From positions 5,222 through 69,221 of the forward strand of contig CAZWMS010000003.1 in assembly GCA_964635015.1 (NCBI GenBank): a stretch of 64,000 bases of DNA, given 5' to 3'. This DNA comes from CAJWPI01 sp964635015. GTDB lineage: Bacteria > Pseudomonadota > Gammaproteobacteria > Magnimaribacterales > Magnimaribacteraceae. The first letter of the stretch is position 1. Every line of letters begins with the position of its first letter. Below are positions 17,485 to 25,730 of this stretch, in pieces. Made by a program: the position numbers and the translations under genes. The notes below the pieces were generated by a model. That model was given only the letters and a program-made list of their open reading frames with translations, searched no databases and was not told the DNA's origin.

Positions 17485-18678
17485 TTATATAATTCTATTA
17501 TTTTTTAAATCTTTTATTTCTTTTTTAGAATAACCTATTTCAGACATTATTTGTTCCGTGTGTTTGCCCAATAAGGGGGCTGAGCTCTTTATTTTTCCAG
17601 GATTCCTAGATAATTCTACAGGTGGCATCATGACTGGGAATGTTTCTTTTAGATTCTCATATTTGAGATCAAGAAATAGTTTTCTAGAAATAATATGAGG
17701 TTCTTTTAAAACATCTTTAGCTTTTAAAACTTCTCCACCAGGAATTCTTGCTTTTTCAAGTTCATCAAGAATTTCTTTGTTAGTTCTCTTTTTGCACCAT
17801 TTTTCCATTCTTTTGCTAATCAAGTCTCCATTATTTCCTCTACTGATATCATCTTTGAAGCGTGGGTCATCAAGCCATTCAGGCTCCTCTATTAGTTTTG
17901 TCCATCTCTCAAATAAAGGTTGACCTACTGTATGAACAAGTATCCAACCATCCTTAGTTTTAAAAGTATCCGCAGGTGCAGAAGTTTGTGCTCTATTGTT
18001 AGAAGCTATTCTGTTTTTATTAAGTAATTCTTGCTCCATAACCAGACTATTTGTCATTGTTAAGGCTGTTGTGAGCAGAGAAGTTTGAACCTTTTGTCCC
18101 TTTCCAGTTTTGTCTCTTTCTAAAATAGCTAAAAGAGTGCCAAAAGCGGCAAGAGAAGCAGTACAAAAGTCAACATAAGGAGCAAAAGATTTTGAAGGAG
18201 TTTCTGGGTCACCAGTCATATCCATGGCACCCGACATGGCTTGAGCTACTCCATCAAAACCTACTCTATCAGAATACGGACCTGTAGTGCCAAAGGCAGT
18301 ATTCGAAGTAAGCACTACTTTGGGGTTTATTATCCTCAGTGAATCATAATCTATATTCATAGATTTAAGAGTTGAATCTGGGAGATTTGCTATAACTATA
18401 TCTGCTGACTTTACTAATCTCTCAACTATTTTTTTTCCTTCAGGCTTCATGGGGTTTAGGGTAAAGCCAAGTTTATTTCTGTTTAATTGAAGGAACATCG
18501 ACCCCTCACCTTTATTGGTAACAGGTTGTAAGAAGCGGTCTTCACTTCCATCAATTCTTTCTATTCTTATAACTTCTGCTCCATAATCACCCAACAACAT
18601 TCCACAGAAAGGGCCTGCTATATATCTCCCGAAATCCAGGACCCTGTAACCTTCTAGTATTCCTTTTTGTTTATCCAT
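17485..18678 (-). CDS. Class III CoA-transferase (CaiB/BaiF family)
   Basis: Moves CoA between carboxylic acids through an aspartyl-CoA intermediate. LDFGRYIAGPFCGMLLGDYG at the N-terminus, the GTTGPYSDRVGFDGVAQAMSG block (about 130-150) and the likely catalytic Asp170 (APYVDFCTA) fit formyl-CoA/carnitine CoA-transferase relatives. At 397 aa it is full length. First gene of a two-gene minus-strand unit with the acyl-CoA dehydrogenase. Members act on oxalate, carnitine, bile acids, dicarboxylates and methylacyl-CoA racemisation, so the substrate cannot be set from sequence. Confidence 0.92.
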   Translation of the reverse strand: MDKQKGILEGYRVLDFGRYIAGPFCGMLLGDYGAEVIRIERIDGSEDRFLQPVTNKGEGSMFLQLNRNKLGFTLNPMKPEGKKIVERLVKSADIVIANLPDSTLKSMNIDYDSLRIINPKVVLTSNTAFGTTGPYSDRVGFDGVAQAMSGAMDMTGDPETPSKSFAPYVDFCTASLAAFGTLLAILERDKTGKGQKVQTSLLTTALTMTNSLVMEQELLNKNRIASNNRAQTSAPADTFKTKDGWILVHTVGQPLFERWTKLIEEPEWLDDPRFKDDISRGNNGDLISKRMEKWCKKRTNKEILDELEKARIPGGEVLKAKDVLKEPHIISRKLFLDLKYENLKETFPVMMPPVELSRNPGKIKSSAPLLGKHTEQIMSEIGYSKKEIKDLKNNRII

Positions 18679-18757
18679 GAGATAGTAGTAAGCACTAAAT
18701 TGATTAAAATTAAAAGTTTCGACAATTCTTTCATAATCAAATTTTATTATTGGTGAT

Positions 18758-18763
18758 TATAAT
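18758..18763 (+). promoter_or_regulatory. -10 box close to the thioesterase start
   Basis: A perfect TATAAT ends 9 nt before the ATG at 18773, putting the transcript start within about 3 nt of the start codon. No ribosome site fits in that space. No clear -35 is seen. Confidence 0.4.
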
Positions 18764-18772
18764 GTCACACCT

Positions 18773-19174
18773 ATGACTAAGACAGATATACCTAAAGGTT
18801 ACAAAAAATTAAACATAACACAGCCCCATATAGCTGAGTTGGGACCAGGTTACTACAAAAAAGAAGATGATAAATTAGTATTGGCTTTTTATGTAGATAA
18901 ACAAAATTGTAATGCAATTGGAAATGCGCATGGAGGTATGCTCATGGCTATAGCTGATTATGCCCTTGCTACCACTACAATGAAAAATCCAAAGAGCCTA
19001 GTAGTCACTGTGAGCTTTCACTCTGAATTTATACAGGCAGCTAATTTAGGGGAACTGCTTGAAGTTAGGGCTAGCTTGATAAAAGAAGGAAAATCCTTGG
19101 GGTTTGCCAGGGGGCAGATAAAAGTAGCTGATAGAATAGTTTTGAATTTTGGAGGAGTAATAAAAAAATTATGA
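18773..19174 (+). CDS. PaaI-type hotdog thioesterase
   Basis: Single hotdog domain, 133 aa. NAIGNAHGGMLMAIADYAL (about 47-65) is the hotdog helix with the HGG turn and catalytic Asp62. Family members hydrolyse aryl- or acyl-CoA thioesters in the cytoplasm as tetramers. It overlaps the next gene by 4 bp (ATGA), so the two are translationally coupled. A lipid or aromatic acyl-CoA is the likely substrate class. Confidence 0.88.
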   Translation: MTKTDIPKGYKKLNITQPHIAELGPGYYKKEDDKLVLAFYVDKQNCNAIGNAHGGMLMAIADYALATTTMKNPKSLVVTVSFHSEFIQAANLGELLEVRASLIKEGKSLGFARGQIKVADRIVLNFGGVIKKL

Positions 19175-20370
19175 AAGGTATGAAAAAAGATTTAGATATT
19201 GTTATTTATGGAGCAACTGGGTTTACAGGAAGACTCTGTTTTCATTATTTAATGAATAATTCTGATAGCATTAAACTTGCTATAGCTGGTAGAGATGAGA
19301 AGAAATTAAAAGAGATTTTAGAAGAACTAGGGAAAGACGCAGAAATATTAGTTGCAGATGGAGATGATAGAAAAGCTCTTGATAAAGTTACTAGACGAAG
19401 TAGAGTTATTATTTCTACAGCTGGACCATTTCATAAATATAGCTCTAAATTAGTTGCTTCATGTGTCGAGAACTACAGTCATTATGTAGACATCACAGGT
19501 GAGAATTTTTGGGTTAAGCAATTGATTGATGAACATCATCATAAAGCTTCTGAAAGAGGAGTAAAGATTATTCCTTCGTGTGGATATGATTCTTTACCAT
19601 CAGATTTAGGAACATTTTTCTCAGTGAAAGAGATGAATAAACCTATAAAAATAGTGCAATCATTTCATACAGGTAAAGGGGGAATTTCAGGTGGAACTAG
19701 CGAGACGATGTTCTCAATGGGAGATTTAAACCTGAGTAAAGAAATGGAAGATCCTTTCTTATTGAATCCTTCTAACTCAGTTACAGACAAGCAAAGAGAG
19801 GTAAGCACAGACAGGGTGAGGATTAGAAGAAACAAGATTATCAAAGCTTGGAGTGGACCTTTTATTATGGCTTTTGCTAATACAAGGGTTGTTAGAAGGA
19901 GTGCTGCCTTATTCTCACAAAAACAAGAATCATATGGATTAAATTTTGTTTATGAAGAGAACGGTTTTTTTAAAAGCCTTCTTTCTGCGTCTCTTGTCAC
20001 TATAGTTACTGTTTTTGCAGGATTAATTCTCTATACACCTTTAAGGAAACTATTTAGACCTTTATTTCCTAGGCCTGGCGAAGGGCCAGATGAAACAACT
20101 ATGAAGGAAGGTTTTTTTGAATGTCTTTTCTTAGTTGAAACTGAAGATGGAGATAAGGGTTTGTTCCGAGTACATGGTAAAGGTGACCCCGGATATAGAG
20201 TAACTTCTAAACTGGTTTGTGAGAGCGCACTAACTCTATCTCAGAATGAAGAATCCCTTCCAGGGGGAAAGAATTTCGGAGGGGTTCTCACTCCCGCTAC
20301 AGCTCTAGGAGAACCTCTGATTAAGAGACTTAGGTCAGCAGGTATTGTGTTTGAGAATGTAGGATTATAA
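19171..20370 (+). CDS. Saccharopine-dehydrogenase-like / trans-acting enoyl reductase family protein
   Basis: Rossmann N-terminus DIVIYGATGFTGRLCFHYL binds NAD(P), followed by IISTAGPFHKYSSKLVASCV and YVDITGENFW, the hallmarks of the saccharopine-dehydrogenase-like group that includes the mycobacterial trans-acting enoyl reductase of phthiocerol and phenolglycolipid synthesis. A hydrophobic stretch at about 270-292 (LLSASLVTIVTVFAGLILYT) could touch the membrane. At 399 aa it is full length. True saccharopine dehydrogenase activity is unlikely. Pairing with a thioesterase suggests lipid chemistry. Its stop directly abuts the convergent PDZ gene stop. Confidence 0.82.
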   Translation: MKGMKKDLDIVIYGATGFTGRLCFHYLMNNSDSIKLAIAGRDEKKLKEILEELGKDAEILVADGDDRKALDKVTRRSRVIISTAGPFHKYSSKLVASCVENYSHYVDITGENFWVKQLIDEHHHKASERGVKIIPSCGYDSLPSDLGTFFSVKEMNKPIKIVQSFHTGKGGISGGTSETMFSMGDLNLSKEMEDPFLLNPSNSVTDKQREVSTDRVRIRRNKIIKAWSGPFIMAFANTRVVRRSAALFSQKQESYGLNFVYEENGFFKSLLSASLVTIVTVFAGLILYTPLRKLFRPLFPRPGEGPDETTMKEGFFECLFLVETEDGDKGLFRVHGKGDPGYRVTSKLVCESALTLSQNEESLPGGKNFGGVLTPATALGEPLIKRLRSAGIVFENVGL

Positions 20371-21195
20371 TTATCTAGAAATCTTATAACCCTGTTGTTC
20401 TAGTACAAATCTGTCTTCACTCAAGAAACCATAGCGATCTATCTCTCCATTTTCGTTAAAGACAAATCTTGTAACTGTATAAGCCTCAAAAGGCAATTTA
20501 GATATATTGTCTATACTTTTAGCCCAGTGTAAAACATAGACAATATTTTCTCTGCTTAGAATTTCCACTATATTTGAATCTATTGGGCTCCAGTCTTCAG
20601 AGTTCTGAAGGGAGATATTATTTAAAACCTGTTCTTTTGAGAAACTTCCAGCAATAGTGCCCCTTGCAACAGAAACTTTCTTTGTTTTACCATCTCTTTT
20701 TATTATAGCTCTCACTTCTTCCCCTGGTTTTCCTCTAAAAGCAAGCTTACCCATATTAGATTCATTAACTCTTAAACCATTTACAGAAATGAATTCATCT
20801 CCCTGTTTCAATACCTCGGAGGCTGGACTGTTTGGAATGACTGAAGAAACAACCATCTTTCCTGGATCTTCATTCTGATTAAATGTAAAGCCAAATCCAA
20901 CGTATCTGCTACCAACATTCCTCCCATTTGATGCCAAATGTTCTTCCACTACGGAAGAAAAAGCATCTCTATCAGAATAGAAAGCTTCAACCCAAGTTTT
21001 AGCTATGCTCTCATATTTATTGCCATTAATTTCAGAGCTTTGGGTATTTTCTTTTTTATTTAAAGACTGCTCTTTATTATCTATATAGTCCTTAATTTTT
21101 GGTTCAGTTATCTCATTTTCATGATTCGTAGCAAAAATATTTATAGAAAAAACTATTAACATTGATCCTAAGTAAAAATTATTTATTTTTCTCAT
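20371..21195 (-). CDS. Secreted protein with one PDZ domain
   Basis: A signal peptide (MRKINNFYLGSMLIVFSINIFA) targets it to the periplasm. A low-complexity acidic linker leads to a central region and a PDZ domain at about residues 98-175 (FGFTFNQ, SVIPNSPASEVLKQGDEFIS, RGKPGEEVRAIIKRDGK). No protease catalytic motif is visible, unlike DegP/DegS or tail-specific proteases. The C-terminal 90 residues look like a SnoaL/NTF2-type alpha-beta segment (VYVLHWAKS, AYTVTRFVFNENGEIDRYGF) split around the PDZ; that reading is tentative. Precise role unknown. Confidence 0.7.
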   Translation of the reverse strand: MRKINNFYLGSMLIVFSINIFATNHENEITEPKIKDYIDNKEQSLNKKENTQSSEINGNKYESIAKTWVEAFYSDRDAFSSVVEEHLASNGRNVGSRYVGFGFTFNQNEDPGKMVVSSVIPNSPASEVLKQGDEFISVNGLRVNESNMGKLAFRGKPGEEVRAIIKRDGKTKKVSVARGTIAGSFSKEQVLNNISLQNSEDWSPIDSNIVEILSRENIVYVLHWAKSIDNISKLPFEAYTVTRFVFNENGEIDRYGFLSEDRFVLEQQGYKISR

Positions 21196-21258
21196 ATTCT
21201 TTCCTAAGTTAGATTTTATATTCTCATAATTTTTTATTTACTTAAAGGTTAAACTAAC

Positions 21259-22515
21259 CTAAATATTAAATTTTTTTAGTTTTTTTCTTACTAGAGTTTT
21301 TTTCAATCTCGCTATATCTGGAATTCCATTCTTATAAGGGGGATAAGCTTCCCCCTGAATTAATGGTAAAAGATATTTTTTACAGGATGAAGTAATACTA
21401 AATCCATCTTTAGATATAAATCTTTTAGGTAATTGTTTCTCGATATTTGCTACTTTAGATAGAGCTATCTTCCCAATATCCCAGCCATATTTCTTAGTTT
21501 TCTTCCTAATTATGATAGGCATAACAGCATTTTCTCCAGATAAAGCTAAATCTACTGCTGCTTTCCCTAAAGCATATGCCTGTTTTAAGTCTGTTTTTGA
21601 AGCAATATGTCGAGCAGATCTTTGGAGATAATCAGAGACAGCCCAGTGGTATTTAAATCCTAAAGAGTTTTTTATTATTGACGCTATTCTTGGAGCAACT
21701 CCTCCAAGTTGTTGGTGACCAAAGGCATCTTTTCTATCACTATCTGAAATGAAATTCCCATTTTTTTTTCTTATTCCTTCAGAAACTACCAGGACACAAT
21801 AACCAAATTTTTTAACTGATTGTTTAACTTTTATTAGCATATCTTTTTCACTAAAGGGAATTTCAGGAAATAATATTAAATGAGGAGGGTCATCTGCTCT
21901 TTCTTTAGAAAGTCCAGATGCAGCGGCTATCCATCCAGAGTGCCTTCCCATTACTTCCAGAATAAAAACTTTGGTAGATGTTTCACACATACTGGCAACA
22001 TCTAATCCTGCTTCTCGTGTAGATACAGCAATATACTTAGCTACTGATCCAAAACCAGGGGAATTGTCAGTATATGGAAGGTCATTATCAACAGTCTTTG
22101 GTATGCCTATACAGCTGATTGGAATATTTAACTTAGAAGTAATTTCAGAGATTTTGTTAGTAGTATCCTGAGAATCCCCTCCGCCATTATAGAAAAAATA
22201 ACCTATGTTATATTTTTTAAATACCTCCATAAGCCTTTGGTATTCCCTTTTTTGCTCTTTAAAATCTTTGAGCCTATACCTACAGGACCCAAAAGCTCCT
22301 CCGGGCGTGTAAATTAGTTTCTTTATTTCACTTTTTTCTTCTCTACTAACATCAATTAAATCTTCTCTAAGCACGCCCAGGATACCGTTCTTTCCAGCAT
22401 AAACTTTACCTATCTTTTTCGATTTTGCGCATGTTTCTATAACTGCTGCTGCTGTAGAATTAATAACAGAAGTTACACCTCCAGATTGTGCATATATTGC
22501 ATTAAGTGTTTTCAT
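21259..22515 (-). CDS. 6-phosphofructokinase, probably pyrophosphate-dependent
   Basis: Interconverts fructose-6-phosphate and fructose-1,6-bisphosphate. NGGGDSQDT (110-118) is the phosphate-donor loop, PKTVDND (139-145) the catalytic loop with Asp143/145, and MGRHSGWIAA the sugar-phosphate site. ATP enzymes have GGDGS and PGTIDND; the Lys140 here is the residue known to mark PPi-dependent members, and the donor-loop Gly is also changed. At 418 aa it is a PPi-type length. PPi use would make the step reversible. Biochemistry is inferred from these residues. Confidence 0.88.
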   Translation of the reverse strand: MKTLNAIYAQSGGVTSVINSTAAAVIETCAKSKKIGKVYAGKNGILGVLREDLIDVSREEKSEIKKLIYTPGGAFGSCRYRLKDFKEQKREYQRLMEVFKKYNIGYFFYNGGGDSQDTTNKISEITSKLNIPISCIGIPKTVDNDLPYTDNSPGFGSVAKYIAVSTREAGLDVASMCETSTKVFILEVMGRHSGWIAAASGLSKERADDPPHLILFPEIPFSEKDMLIKVKQSVKKFGYCVLVVSEGIRKKNGNFISDSDRKDAFGHQQLGGVAPRIASIIKNSLGFKYHWAVSDYLQRSARHIASKTDLKQAYALGKAAVDLALSGENAVMPIIIRKKTKKYGWDIGKIALSKVANIEKQLPKRFISKDGFSITSSCKKYLLPLIQGEAYPPYKNGIPDIARLKKTLVRKKLKKFNI

Positions 22516-22565
22516 AGAATAAATGTTACTTAAAAGTAGACCAAGTTGGAATTAAACTTGATAGG

Positions 22566-22571
22566 TATAAT
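22566..22571 (+). promoter_or_regulatory. -10 box at the mpl start
   Basis: TATAAT ends 6 nt before the mpl ATG (TATAATTAAATTATG), so the transcript should begin at or next to the A of the start codon. TTGGAA lies upstream, but with only a 14-bp spacer. No Shine-Dalgarno sequence is present, consistent with a leaderless message. Confidence 0.45.
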
Positions 22572-22577
22572 TAAATT

Positions 22578-23936
22578 ATGGGCAGAGAAAGAATACATAT
22601 ATTAGGAATTTGTGGAACATTTATGGGTGGAATAGCCTTACTTGCCAAAGAAGTAGGGTTTGAAGTAACAGGAAGTGATGAAAATATTTACCCTCCTATG
22701 TCAGAACATCTTTCCTCACAAAATATAGATGTAATTGATGGTTATGAGATAAATAATATACCTAAGGCTGATATTTACTTAATCGGGAATGTATTATCAC
22801 GGGGCAATATAGCAGTTGAACATATCTTAAAATCAGGACTCCCTTTTAGTTCAGGATCCGCTTGGTTGGCTCAGAATATTCTTAAGGGAAAAAGGGTTTT
22901 AGCAGTTTCAGGTACACATGGCAAAACTACAACTACTAGCATGATATCCTGGATATTGGAATCAAATGGTCTAGACATTGGGTATATAATTGCAGGAAAA
23001 CCAGAAAATTTTAAAAGAAGTGCTCGTTTAGGTTCGAATGATATATTTGTTATAGAGGCCGATGAATATGATTCTGCTTTTTTTGATAAAAGAGCTAAAT
23101 TTATACATTACCTCCCAGAAGTACTGGTAATAAATAACCTAGAGTTTGATCATGCTGATATTTATTCTGATATTTCTCAAATTCAAAAAGAGTTTCACAA
23201 TCTATTAAGAACCATGTCCAAGAAAAGTTCTATCATTATTCCTGATAACGATCTCAGAGTAAGAGAGGTAATAAAAATGGGCTTATGGAGCAATTTAATA
23301 ACTTTTGGGCAAGCACCGTCTTTATCTAACTTTTTTGAACCTGTAGTTTCAGACTATTCCAAGATTAGATTTTCTATTGAAGGGAAAGAAAAAGAAATGA
23401 GCTGGAAAATGTTTGGTAAGCATAATGCCTTCAATGCCCTCGCATCTATCTTGGCTGTAAAGGAACTGAATATTTCTTTATCAAACTCTATAGCAGCTTT
23501 AGAAAATTTCTTAGGTGTTTCTAGAAGACAAGAAGTTTTGATTGAAAAAGATAACTTTGTTTTGATAGATGATTTTGCGCATCATCCTACTGCCATAAAA
23601 GAAACTTTAGAAGGGATAAGAAATAGATACAAAGAAAGAAGAGTTATAGCTTTCATAGAATTGAGGTCAAATACAATGAAATCAGGTCTCCATGATCAAA
23701 ATTTAATTAAGTCAGTAGAAAATGCTGATATAGTTTATTGGGGAGGAAATGACAAAAAACAAATAAATTCTTTAATTGAACACTCTCCAGTAAAAAGTAA
23801 TCACATTTATTCCATAGAAAAGGCTGTTAAAGATACTGTAAAAGATTTAAACAAGGGAGATGTTGTTATTATGATGTCTAACGGTAATTTTGGAGACTTA
23901 GGTAAAAAACTAAAAGTTGCCTTAGAACACTCTTGA
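22578..23936 (+). CDS. mpl: UDP-MurNAc:L-alanyl-gamma-D-glutamyl-meso-DAP ligase
   Basis: Reattaches recycled murein tripeptide to UDP-MurNAc. The Mur-ligase N-terminal domain opens with IHILGICGTFMGGIALLAKE, the ATP site is SGTHGKTTTTSMI (about 112-124), and the C-terminal domain has DDFAHHPTAIKETL. The opening GICGTFMGG and 452-aa length separate Mpl from MurC. The stop overlaps the TTG start of the dipeptidase lipoprotein (TTGA), placing a peptidoglycan-recycling ligase in one unit with a dipeptidase. Confidence 0.96.
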   Translation: MGRERIHILGICGTFMGGIALLAKEVGFEVTGSDENIYPPMSEHLSSQNIDVIDGYEINNIPKADIYLIGNVLSRGNIAVEHILKSGLPFSSGSAWLAQNILKGKRVLAVSGTHGKTTTTSMISWILESNGLDIGYIIAGKPENFKRSARLGSNDIFVIEADEYDSAFFDKRAKFIHYLPEVLVINNLEFDHADIYSDISQIQKEFHNLLRTMSKKSSIIIPDNDLRVREVIKMGLWSNLITFGQAPSLSNFFEPVVSDYSKIRFSIEGKEKEMSWKMFGKHNAFNALASILAVKELNISLSNSIAALENFLGVSRRQEVLIEKDNFVLIDDFAHHPTAIKETLEGIRNRYKERRVIAFIELRSNTMKSGLHDQNLIKSVENADIVYWGGNDKKQINSLIEHSPVKSNHIYSIEKAVKDTVKDLNKGDVVIMMSNGNFGDLGKKLKVALEHS

Positions 23937-25126
23937 AAAAAAGCTTATCATTTCTAATTTTCTTATTACTTTCTTGCTCTGAAGAAGAAAAGAGTTTGCA
24001 AGTTGAGTCGTTAGCACAAGATAGCTTAATAATAGACACTCATATTGATGTACCTTATAGGCTTTGGAGGCAACATGAGAAGGGTCAGAATATAGAAGAT
24101 ATCTCTAAACTTTCTTCAGGTAACTTCGATTACATGAGGGCCATGGCAGGAGGGCTTAATATTGCATTCTTTTCTATTTATTTACCATCGGTAACTGAGG
24201 AACTAAAAACTTCTTTTGAGATGGCTAACCAGTTGATTGATATGGTTGAAGATATTGTTAGCCTTAATCCTAATAAATTTTATCTAATTAGATCTTCTCA
24301 GGATGCTAATAGCCTCCCAAAAGAAAGTATTGTAGGTATAGCTCTGGGCATGGAAAATGGAGCACCCATTCAAGGTGATTTGAAGCGAGTTAAATTATTC
24401 CATGATAGAGGCATCAGATATATAACCTTAACTCATTCTAAGAGTAATCATATCAGCGATTCATCTTATGATGATAATATTCAATGGGGCGGCTTAAGTG
24501 ATTTTGGTAAAAGTCTATTAGTTGAAATGAATAACCGAGGAATGATGATAGATGTTTCTCATGTAAACGATCAGGCATTCTATCAAGCAATTGAAATTAG
24601 CGAGACGCCTGTTATAGCTAGCCATTCTTCTCTAAGACACTTTACACCAGGATTTGAAAGGAATATAAGTGATGACATGCTACTTAAACTTGCTCAAAAA
24701 GGAGGTGTTATCCAAATAAACTTTGGCAGTGATTTTCTCACATTAGCTTCACAGGAATTTAGAAATAATAAAAAAGAATTTATCTTAAGTTTTCAAACAG
24801 AAAGAAGTTTATCTTCAGAAGAGATTTTGAATTTAGATAAAAAATTTAAAATTAACAACCCATATCCTTTTGCAGATATTTCAGTTGTTCTAGACCACAT
24901 TGATAGAGTGGTCGATCTAGTGGGAATTGACCATGTCGGAATTGGTTCAGATTTTGATGGAGTAGGTGATACTTTACCTGTTGGTCTGAAGGATGTGTCC
25001 ATGTACCCTAATTTAGTTCAGGGTTTAGTTGACAGGGGTTATAGTAAATTAGATATACAAAAGATTCTCGGAAAGAATCTATTAAGGGTTTGGATCGAAG
25101 TAGAAAATTATGCAAAGGAACACTAA
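23933..25126 (+). CDS. Membrane dipeptidase, peptidase M19 (lipoprotein)
   Basis: Zinc dipeptidase of the renal-dipeptidase family. It starts at TTG 23933. The signal MKKSLSFLIFLLLSC ends in a lipobox (LLSC), so the mature protein is lipid-anchored at Cys15. Zinc ligands appear as DTHIDVPYR (HxD), the Glu in ALGMENGAP, and later His residues in DVSHVNDQAF and ASHSSLRHF; HVGIGSDFDG is the M19 C-terminal signature. It could trim D-amino-acid dipeptides released from murein, which fits coupling to mpl. Substrate is inferred. Confidence 0.92.
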   Translation: MKKSLSFLIFLLLSCSEEEKSLQVESLAQDSLIIDTHIDVPYRLWRQHEKGQNIEDISKLSSGNFDYMRAMAGGLNIAFFSIYLPSVTEELKTSFEMANQLIDMVEDIVSLNPNKFYLIRSSQDANSLPKESIVGIALGMENGAPIQGDLKRVKLFHDRGIRYITLTHSKSNHISDSSYDDNIQWGGLSDFGKSLLVEMNNRGMMIDVSHVNDQAFYQAIEISETPVIASHSSLRHFTPGFERNISDDMLLKLAQKGGVIQINFGSDFLTLASQEFRNNKKEFILSFQTERSLSSEEILNLDKKFKINNPYPFADISVVLDHIDRVVDLVGIDHVGIGSDFDGVGDTLPVGLKDVSMYPNLVQGLVDRGYSKLDIQKILGKNLLRVWIEVENYAKEH

Positions 25127-25724
25127 GCCCTCTAGAGAATGTCCTTTGTTTCCTCTAACAGTTAATGTTTTACCTGGAGGATTCTTGCCTCTTCAAATTT
25201 TTGAACCAAGATATTTAGACATGATAAGTAATTGTCTGGGTAAAGAAAAAGGTTTTTCTATAGTTCTTTTACAAGCGCAAGTTGGAGGTTTACAAAAAGA
25301 TTCTATACCTAATCACTTCATGGTTGGAACCTATGTAGAAGTTGTTGATTTTAATCAGCTTGAGAACGGTCTACTGGGGATTACTGTTAAAGGTAAGAAC
25401 CGAATAAAGGTAATAGAAAGATGGAGCAAGAAGAAAGATGATTTAATTATGGGAAGCGTTATTAATTTTGAAGAAGAAGAAGAGTCTGTTTCTCTAGAAC
25501 CAAAATATGAAAATATTTGGAACCTGTTACGGGAAATTTCTAGCCATCCAAAAATAAAAAGCCTAGATCTTGATATAGATTTTAAGTGCTCATCAAGCGT
25601 AGTTTATAACTTGGCTAGTTTATTGCCGTTAACACCTCCAGACAGACAGATTTTATTAGAAACTAAGTCAAACACAACAAGACTAGATCATTTGAATCAA
25701 TTAGTAACAAAATATGGAGGGTAG
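25110..25724 (+). CDS. LON N-terminal (substrate-binding) domain protein
   Basis: A 204-aa protein made of the LON N-domain alone: CPLFPLTVNVLPGGFLPLQI and FEPRYLDMI at the start, then NHFMVGTYVEV, GLLGITVKGKNRIKV and a helical C-terminal half ending LASLLPLTPPDRQILLE. No AAA+ or protease domain follows. Family members (YcbX-type peptidase S16-like proteins) are cytoplasmic and poorly characterised. It overlaps the dipeptidase gene by 17 bp and converges on the oxidoreductase gene 6 bp away. Confidence 0.88.
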   Translation: MQRNTKPSRECPLFPLTVNVLPGGFLPLQIFEPRYLDMISNCLGKEKGFSIVLLQAQVGGLQKDSIPNHFMVGTYVEVVDFNQLENGLLGITVKGKNRIKVIERWSKKKDDLIMGSVINFEEEEESVSLEPKYENIWNLLREISSHPKIKSLDLDIDFKCSSSVVYNLASLLPLTPPDRQILLETKSNTTRLDHLNQLVTKYGG

Positions 25725-25730
25725 ACAAAT

